From a bacterium (GTDB lineage: Archaea; Nanoarchaeota; Nanoarchaeia; Woesearchaeales; UBA10216): a stretch of 8,746 bases of DNA. The stretch covers positions 1 through 8,746 of the forward strand of contig JAAGZO010000175.1 in the NCBI GenBank assembly GCA_024206195.1. The letters run 5' to 3'. Under the pieces are notes generated by a model. The model searched no databases and was not told where the DNA came from. It was given only the letters and a program-made list of their open reading frames with translations. Every line of letters begins with the position of its first letter. Position 1 is the stretch's first letter. Below, piece after piece: positions 5,639 to 8,746 of the stretch. The translations under genes and the position numbers were made by a program.

Positions 5639-5992
5639 TCATATCATGAACTCAAATTCAAGCTCAAATCTCCCCCCTTCCCCATTGCCACATTGACTAA
5701 GATAAGCTTCTTTAATTCCTTCCTCAACTAAATATGCAGTAATGATTTTTTCAACTTCTGGCAAGCTAATCACCACTACACTTTCCTTTTCGTAATGTTT
5801 CGATACCATTAAGACTGTACGAAACTCAAAAACAAAACTCTCATGTGGAGAGCTGGTCTCACTCTGTATTGGTTTGATGTAATTGAGGTAAAGCCTCTTG
5901 TTTCTCTGTTCCAACGTTCCTTTCTTCGAAATCTGAAACTTACCAACAATGGCTTCAACCTCTACAACTCTTATTTGGATTTTTCCCAACAT
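5639..5992 (-). CDS. Hypothetical protein, 117 residues (copy B of a duplicated gene)
   Basis: A paralog, about 90% identical, of the 124-residue protein at 3971-4345, without that copy's two microduplications, so it is probably closer to the ancestral length. The predicted layout is the same: beta-rich N-terminal half, helix around LPEVEKIITAYLVEEG, then AYLSQCGNGEGG and a final FELEFEFMI strand. It has a strong GAGGAGG ribosome site and shares its leader up to CGCTTTA with copy A. Substitutions are mostly conservative (K/Q, V/I, D/E, Q/R), which suggests both copies are under protein-level selection. The spacer upstream of it (5993-6030) is the only one in the window with no recognisable H or T element. 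Confidence 0.85.
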   Translation of the reverse strand: MLGKIQIRVVEVEAIVGKFQISKKGTLEQRNKRLYLNYIKPIQSETSSPHESFVFEFRTVLMVSKHYEKESVVVISLPEVEKIITAYLVEEGIKEAYLSQCGNGEGGRFELEFEFMI

Positions 5993-6030
5993 ATCAGCCT
6001 CCTCGCTTTATTTGTTGTCGTTTGTTTTTA

Positions 6031-6252
6031 CTAAGTATTGCGGATAAGTGTAGCAATTAGAGCTATTATTACTAGAAAAATAACCTCAAGAATTATTAGA
6101 CCTAGAGTTATAACTGCCGCAATTCCTGTGGAAAATAACTTTGCAGAATAAACGCCCAAACCAAATCCTGCAACAAGCACAGAAAACCACATGAAAATAT
6201 TAAGTCCTACAGTAACAACAATAGTAGTAATAGTGAGGTTATCTGTATTCAT
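6031..6252 (-). CDS. Small two-span membrane protein, 73 residues
   Basis: A very hydrophobic protein with two predicted transmembrane segments at about residues 9-33 (TTIVVTVGLNIFMWFSVLVAG) and 43-69 (GIAAVITLGLIILEVIFLVI). They are separated by a short GVYSAKLFSTG loop and followed by the tail RNT. GGAGGT lies 7 nt before the ATG. Its size and topology fit a class II holin-like or small membrane-modulating phage protein, but there is no adjacent endolysin, so this is only a possibility. It lies between hairpin H7 and the orphan copy B. Confidence 0.75.
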   Translation of the reverse strand: MNTDNLTITTIVVTVGLNIFMWFSVLVAGFGLGVYSAKLFSTGIAAVITLGLIILEVIFLVIIALIATLIRNT

Positions 6253-6300
6253 TTTCTTACCTCCGTTTGTTCCCTATTTGTTTCTCTTTAACCTCCTAAA

Positions 6301-6324
6301 ACCCATACACTTTCGTGTATGGGT
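6301..6324 (-). repeat. Intergenic hairpin H7 (GAAA loop)
   Basis: A perfect 10-bp stem (6301-6310 with 6315-6324) and a GAAA loop on the minus strand. It lies 20 nt after the stop at 6345 and is followed by TTTTAGGAGGTTAAAGAGA. Confidence 0.85.
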
Positions 6325-6344
6325 AATTTTATAGGATTTATTTT

Positions 6345-6665
6345 TTATTTTGTTTTCCTTTCGCTGCATATTGCTTGTTCGCCTTTTTCGCATTCAAGCG
6401 CTTTGTATGGTGCACAAATCTTATTACATTCTTCCAGTTCCAATTCATTATTGAACCCAACCAGCACCCAAACAATAATACCCGCGATTCCCAGCACTAG
6501 AACCAACCAAACAACCAAACAACCAACTACGCAACACAACGCCCATAGTTCTTTAATAGTATAGGTTGTAAATGAGCCTTTGGTTTTGTTTCGCCGCACT
6601 TCACGTATCGCTTGTTGTAGTTTTTTCTCTTCTCTTCGTTTAGCTATTATCTCAAACCATTGCAT
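6345..6665 (-). CDS. Membrane protein with a Cys-rich C-terminus, 106 residues
   Basis: Residues 8-25 are a charged, probably coiled or amphipathic helix (AKRREEKKLQQAIREVRR). A long hydrophobic segment covers about 41-70 (WALCCVVGCLVVWLVLVLGIAGIIVWVLVG). The tail after it is acidic and has four spaced cysteines, C80, C84, C92 and C100 (ECNKIC, ALEC, QAIC). With a basic, inside N-terminus the Cys-rich tail would face the periplasm and could form two disulfides; this is inferred. AAGGAG lies 7 nt before the ATG, in the same leader used by the gene at 7435. The family is not recognised. Confidence 0.75.
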   Translation of the reverse strand: MQWFEIIAKRREEKKLQQAIREVRRNKTKGSFTTYTIKELWALCCVVGCLVVWLVLVLGIAGIIVWVLVGFNNELELEECNKICAPYKALECEKGEQAICSERKTK

Positions 6666-6697
6666 GTTAGTCTCCTTTTTCTCTTGAATCTATTTAG

Positions 6698-6740
6698 TCC
6701 CCTAAGCAGGAATCGAACCTGCTAAATCCAATTTAGGGGA
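6698..6740 (-). repeat. tRNA-like minihelix T3 (intact)
   Basis: An 8-bp acceptor-like stem (TCCCCTAA with TTAGGGGA), a 10-nt linker (6723-6732) and a canonical T arm (stem 6706-6710 with 6718-6722, 7-nt loop 6711-6717), all read on the minus strand. It lies in an 86-bp spacer segment (6663-6748) that matches 7433-7518 at 85 positions, ribosome site and start codon included. It follows the Imm-5-like gene at 6764 and precedes the membrane protein starting at 6665. Confidence 0.85.
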
Positions 6741-6763
6741 TTGAAACTTTATCAAATACCTTT

Positions 6764-7435
6764 CTAAGCTGGTCCATTTATGTTGACGGCAAAGACCTCC
6801 GAAATAACTTCAAACGGGATTATTTTGCGCACAATATGCGCACAGGCTCTCTCTTCTAAATAACGAGCTGCAATGCTGCTGGTGGCGGTCTCAACAGCAA
6901 CAGCAACATTGTAAACCGCGGCTTCGTAATCGAAGCTACAAAGGTTCGCAACTGCAAAAGCCGCTTTTGCCGCCGCCGCCGCTGGTACTCCATCAACCAA
7001 CTCAGCGTAACGCGCTTTACTATAAATGTTCACCGCACTATAGATTTCCACTGCTGCATCATGCATTACCCTTTTGTTTATCTGAAGACTGCCATCCTCC
7101 ATTTTACTCTTATAAGAACAGAATTCTCCTAAAGAAAGCTGTGTCTCAATTTCCGCACAACATGCTTTTACTATTGCCGGGTCTGCTGGGTGCAGATGCT
7201 CAATCCTTTGGACACACTTAAATGCCGCTTGCATTAACCAATAGTCACTAATTCCAGTTAGTTGAGCGATTCGTAGCAACCAATCGCCACGAGTACACTC
7301 CAACCATACTTGTTCCAGATTGCGCTCTCCAACCCAATTAGAAATTGCATCGCTGCAGTATAAGAATTTGCACTCATTCTTGTTCAACCAATCTTTGAAC
7401 GTCAAATGCTCTTGCTTAAACATCTTCATTGACAT
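6764..7435 (-). CDS. Imm-5-like family protein, 223 residues (paralog 1)
   Basis: It resembles the Imm-5-like family of putative immunity proteins, alpha-helical proteins with an N-terminal core such as CxxAxxWVGxRxLEQxWxECxRGDWLLRIA. Here: FKDWL (13-17), NWVGERNLEQVWLEC (33-47), RGDWLLRIAQ (49-58), FKCVQRIEHL (72-81), and near the end RACAHIVRKIIPF (196-208). The middle (145-185) is Ala-rich and helical. A neighbouring 185-residue paralog (7517-8074) aligns well over the first ~90 residues. The name reflects membership in toxin-immunity loci of some bacteria; an immunity role here is not shown and no toxin gene is visible. The C-terminus VNINGPA looks like a short MORN-repeat fragment inserted in the 3' end. 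AAGGAG lies 7 nt before the ATG; in-frame ATGs at residues 3 and 5 are alternatives. Confidence 0.75.
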   Translation of the reverse strand: MSMKMFKQEHLTFKDWLNKNECKFLYCSDAISNWVGERNLEQVWLECTRGDWLLRIAQLTGISDYWLMQAAFKCVQRIEHLHPADPAIVKACCAEIETQLSLGEFCSYKSKMEDGSLQINKRVMHDAAVEIYSAVNIYSKARYAELVDGVPAAAAAKAAFAVANLCSFDYEAAVYNVAVAVETATSSIAARYLEERACAHIVRKIIPFEVISEVFAVNINGPA

Positions 7436-7467
7436 GTTAGTCTCCTTTTTCTCTTGAATCTATTTAG

Positions 7468-7510
7468 TCCCCTAAGCAGGAATCGAACCTGCTGAATCCA
7501 ATTTAGGGGA
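7468..7510 (-). repeat. tRNA-like minihelix T4 (intact)
   Basis: The same structure as T3: an 8-bp acceptor-like stem (7468-7475 with 7503-7510), a T stem (7476-7480 with 7488-7492), a 7-nt TTCGATT loop and a 10-nt linker. The one difference from T3 is in the linker (7494 versus 6724), where no pairing is affected. It starts 6 nt after the stop of the paralog at 7517 and lies upstream of the start at 7435. Confidence 0.85.
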
Positions 7511-7516
7511 TTGAAA

Positions 7517-8074
7517 CTATCGAACACCCTCCAATTTCTCCGCTATAAGACTAAACGGGATTACCTTGCGCACCACATATGCACAAGCTTTCGCTTCCAA
7601 ATTTCCTGCACGGCTTCCTGCTGCCACACAAACGGCGTTGCAGATATTGTCTGTTACACTTTCACAATTGAAACCAGCATTGCATCCAATATCTGCAAGA
7701 GCCGTTGCAGCCCAGCCCGATACTTCATAAAAGCTCAGGCTAGCATAATGATTCTCGTTAACTTTTATTGCCGCTCTCTCCATTCCCTCTAACGAATTAT
7801 TTTCCGCTTGAAGATACTTCTCAATTTCTTCCCAACAAGCATCTACTTCCGGAGATTTCGGAAGTAGATACTCAATCCTTTGGACACACTCAAAAGCCGC
7901 TTGTACCAACAAGCGGTCGCAAATTCCTCCTATCTGGGCGATTCTCAACAACCAACTACCTGTAGGGCATTCAGCCCATGCTTGTTCCAAATTGCGGTCT
8001 CCAACCCAATTCGTAATCTCTTCCTTGCAATCATTATCGTCCAACCAATCTTTAAACTGCTCTTGCTTAAACAT
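7517..8074 (-). CDS. Imm-5-like family protein, 185 residues (paralog 2)
   Basis: The second, shorter Imm-5-like protein. It has the same core: FKDWL (7-11), NWVGDRNLEQAWAEC (22-36), SWLLRIAQ (40-47), QAAFECVQRIEYLLP (58-72), and KACAYVVRKVIPF (162-174). The Arg-Gly-Asp-Trp of paralog 1 is Thr-Gly-Ser-Trp here, and the variable middle (90-160) differs in sequence and length. It is cysteine-rich for a likely cytoplasmic protein. GGAGGT lies 6 nt before the ATG. It follows hairpin H8 and precedes T4. The two paralogs may be allelic variants kept for different partners, but no partner is visible. Confidence 0.75.
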   Translation of the reverse strand: MFKQEQFKDWLDDNDCKEEITNWVGDRNLEQAWAECPTGSWLLRIAQIGGICDRLLVQAAFECVQRIEYLLPKSPEVDACWEEIEKYLQAENNSLEGMERAAIKVNENHYASLSFYEVSGWAATALADIGCNAGFNCESVTDNICNAVCVAAGSRAGNLEAKACAYVVRKVIPFSLIAEKLEGVR

Positions 8075-8110
8075 CTTCTACCTCCATTTTCTTTTCTCTT
8101 TAACCCCTAA

Positions 8111-8136
8111 TACCCATACACTCTCGTGTATGGGTA
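8111..8136 (-). repeat. Intergenic hairpin H8 (GAGA loop)
   Basis: An 11-bp perfect stem (8111-8121 with 8126-8136). The minus-strand loop is GAGA rather than GAAA, which still fits GNRA. It lies 11 nt after the lipoprotein stop at 8148 and is followed by TTAGGGGTTAAAGAGA. The loop change that keeps GNRA supports the minus-strand RNA as the functional form. Confidence 0.85.
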
Positions 8137-8147
8137 AATGGTTCTGC

Positions 8148-8372
8148 CTACTTACATCGAAAATACATTGTTGTGGTACCCTTATTAAGTTGTAGAACCT
8201 CATATCCTCTGTGCATACATTTTCCTCCAGCTCTCTTATAAAGCAAATCTTCCACACTATCTACAACAATATACGCGGGTTTTCCGTCCTTCCAATTAAC
8301 TTCTTGAATATCCGGGGGAGGACAACATCCAACCAACGTACCAACCAAAACCAAAAACAAGGTGTTCTTCAT
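8148..8372 (-). CDS. Small lipoprotein, 74 residues
   Basis: It has a short lipoprotein signal peptide: K2, a hydrophobic stretch (LFLVLVGTLVG) and a lipobox L-V-G-C ending at C16, which would be lipidated after cleavage by signal peptidase II. The mature part of 59 residues is small and mixed (VNWKDGKPAYIVVDSVEDLLY; GYEVLQLNKGTTTMYFRCK), with C17, C52 and C73; C52 and C73 may form a disulfide. AGGAG lies before the ATG. Small phage lipoproteins sometimes block superinfection by binding outer-membrane receptors; that is one possibility, not shown here. Its presence suggests export in a Gram-negative envelope. Confidence 0.8.
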   Translation of the reverse strand: MKNTLFLVLVGTLVGCCPPPDIQEVNWKDGKPAYIVVDSVEDLLYKRAGGKCMHRGYEVLQLNKGTTTMYFRCK

Positions 8373-8385
8373 TTTCTTTTCTCCT

Positions 8386-8404
8386 GTTATGATGTTTGCA
8401 TAAC
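8386..8404 (-). promoter_or_regulatory. Short inverted repeat upstream of the lipoprotein gene
   Basis: A 6-bp inverted repeat (GTTATG with CATAAC) with a 7-nt loop lies just upstream of the AGGAG ribosome site of the lipoprotein gene. It could be an operator or an RNA hairpin that affects translation. It is short enough to be chance. Confidence 0.25.
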
Positions 8405-8425
8405 TACTTCTCTTAACCCCCTAAA

Positions 8426-8449
8426 ACCCATACACTTTCGTATATGGGT
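8426..8449 (-). repeat. Intergenic hairpin H9 (GAAA loop, G-U pair)
   Basis: A 10-bp class H stem (8426-8435 with 8440-8449) with a GAAA loop. The pair 8433/8442 is A-C on the plus strand but a G-U wobble in the minus-strand transcript, so only the minus-strand RNA keeps a full stem. It starts 5 nt after the stop at 8455; the tail TTTTAGGGGGTTAAG follows. Confidence 0.85.
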
Positions 8450-8454
8450 AAAAG

Positions 8455-8746
8455 TTATCTACACTGCCAACAACACACTTTCCCATCTTCCCCCAAATTT
8501 GCATAATCGTCTCTGCAACCACACTTCCTACAAATTCCCCCTTGTTTGGGAATATGATTTTTACTCTCCACTTCTACTGGCTTCTGTGAAGTGAGTTTCA
8601 GAAACTCTTCTTTAGTAAGCTCCTTTCCATCAATCCAATATTCTTCATGGTGTTTTTGACCACTATCATAGCAATATATACAAGCTGGTCCATTTTCGTT
8701 GTGACGTTTTCCATCAATATAATATCCTTCATACCGTTTTTGACCA
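8455..8746 (-). CDS. MORN-like repeat protein with a zinc-ribbon-like tail (N-terminus beyond window)
   Basis: The C-terminal 96 codons of a gene that starts beyond the right edge; the stop is TAA at 8455-8457. It opens within a MORN-like unit (GQKRYEGYYIDGK), continues with a full 28-residue unit (RHNENGPACIYCYDSGQK...YWIDGK), then the linker ELTKEEFLKL, shared with the protein at 3210-3908. The last 25 residues hold CRKCGC and CCWQC, a C-x2-C...C-x2-C arrangement typical of a small zinc ribbon. Zinc binding is likely but inferred. The fusion suggests that the MORN-like array presents or positions a metal-binding module, perhaps for nucleic acid or protein contact. Confidence 0.8.
   Translation of the reverse strand, partial: GQKRYEGYYIDGKRHNENGPACIYCYDSGQKHHEEYWIDGKELTKEEFLKLTSQKPVEVESKNHIPKQGGICRKCGCRDDYANLGEDGKVCCWQCR

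Noticed and set aside
5171..5696. ORFs in alternative frames across the second MORN gene (minus 5171-5434, plus 5241-5696)
   Set aside because: These are repeat-driven shadow frames of a gene with clear 28-residue repeats. The similar minus-strand ORF at 3563-3895 is rejected likewise.
4391..7510. Genuine tRNA genes
   Set aside because: The linker between the 5' acceptor-like strand and the T arm is only 10 nt, so there is no room for D and anticodon arms, and no encoded CCA follows.
651..8449. CRISPR array or dispersed mobile element made of the repeated hairpins
   Set aside because: Copies are separated by whole genes rather than regular short spacers, lie only in intergenic positions, and have no target-site duplications or transposase.
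651..8449. Class H hairpins as standard rho-independent terminators
   Set aside because: The stem is followed by at most about four T residues and then a G run. Weak termination remains possible, but the sequence does not show the usual U-tract.
1..8746. Alternative genetic code (stop-codon reassignment as in some large gut phages)
   Set aside because: All genes are full-length under the standard code and use TAA, TAG and TGA as ordinary stops at gene ends just before spacers.

Overview
The window looks like an accessory stretch of a double-stranded DNA bacteriophage (or a phage-derived element), probably with a Gram-negative host. Every credible gene lies on the minus strand and the genes are packed with short spacers. 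Most are small orphan proteins, nearly all have good Shine-Dalgarno sequences (GGAGG or AAGGAG types), and one is a lipoprotein with a lipobox. The sequence is AT-rich, the standard genetic code fits every gene, and there is no complete tRNA, rRNA, transposase or CRISPR array. The host cannot be named from the sequence.

Transcription runs from high to low coordinates. In that order: a truncated MORN-like repeat protein with a zinc-ribbon-like tail (right edge to 8455); a small lipoprotein (8372-8148); two tandem Imm-5-like paralogs (8074-7517 and 7435-6764); two small membrane proteins (6665-6345 and 6252-6031); a ~120-residue orphan followed by a MORN-like repeat protein (5992-5639, 5582-5112); a 200-residue orphan (5029-4427); a second copy of the orphan plus MORN pair (4345-3971, 3908-3210); a single-pass membrane protein (3126-2854); the relic of a deleted MORN gene (about 2804-2761); a 137-residue orphan (2681-2268); a UvrD-like superfamily 1 helicase (2173-686); and a multi-HTH repeat protein that runs off the left edge (612-1). 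The helicase is the only gene with a confident biochemical function.

The most unusual content is between the genes. All but one of the spacers carry, intact or decayed, one of two recurrent structured elements, both oriented with the minus-strand transcript. Class H is a 9-14 bp hairpin whose RNA form has a GAAA (once GAGA) tetraloop, followed by a conserved tail of the form TTTTAGGGGGTTAAAG. Class T is a tRNA-like minihelix: an 8-9 bp acceptor-like stem coaxial with a canonical 5-bp T stem and 7-nt TTCGATT T loop, with the D and anticodon arms replaced by a 10-nt linker. Three class T copies are intact and two are decayed. Both classes end in the same TTAGGGG motif a few tens of bases before the next start codon. 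The layout suggests a punctuation system for a polycistronic transcript (processing, 3'-end protection, termination or re-initiation), but its function is inferred only.

The block has grown by duplication: paired genes, 28-residue (84-nt) MORN-like repeats, in-frame microduplications and near-identical spacers between diverged paralogs.
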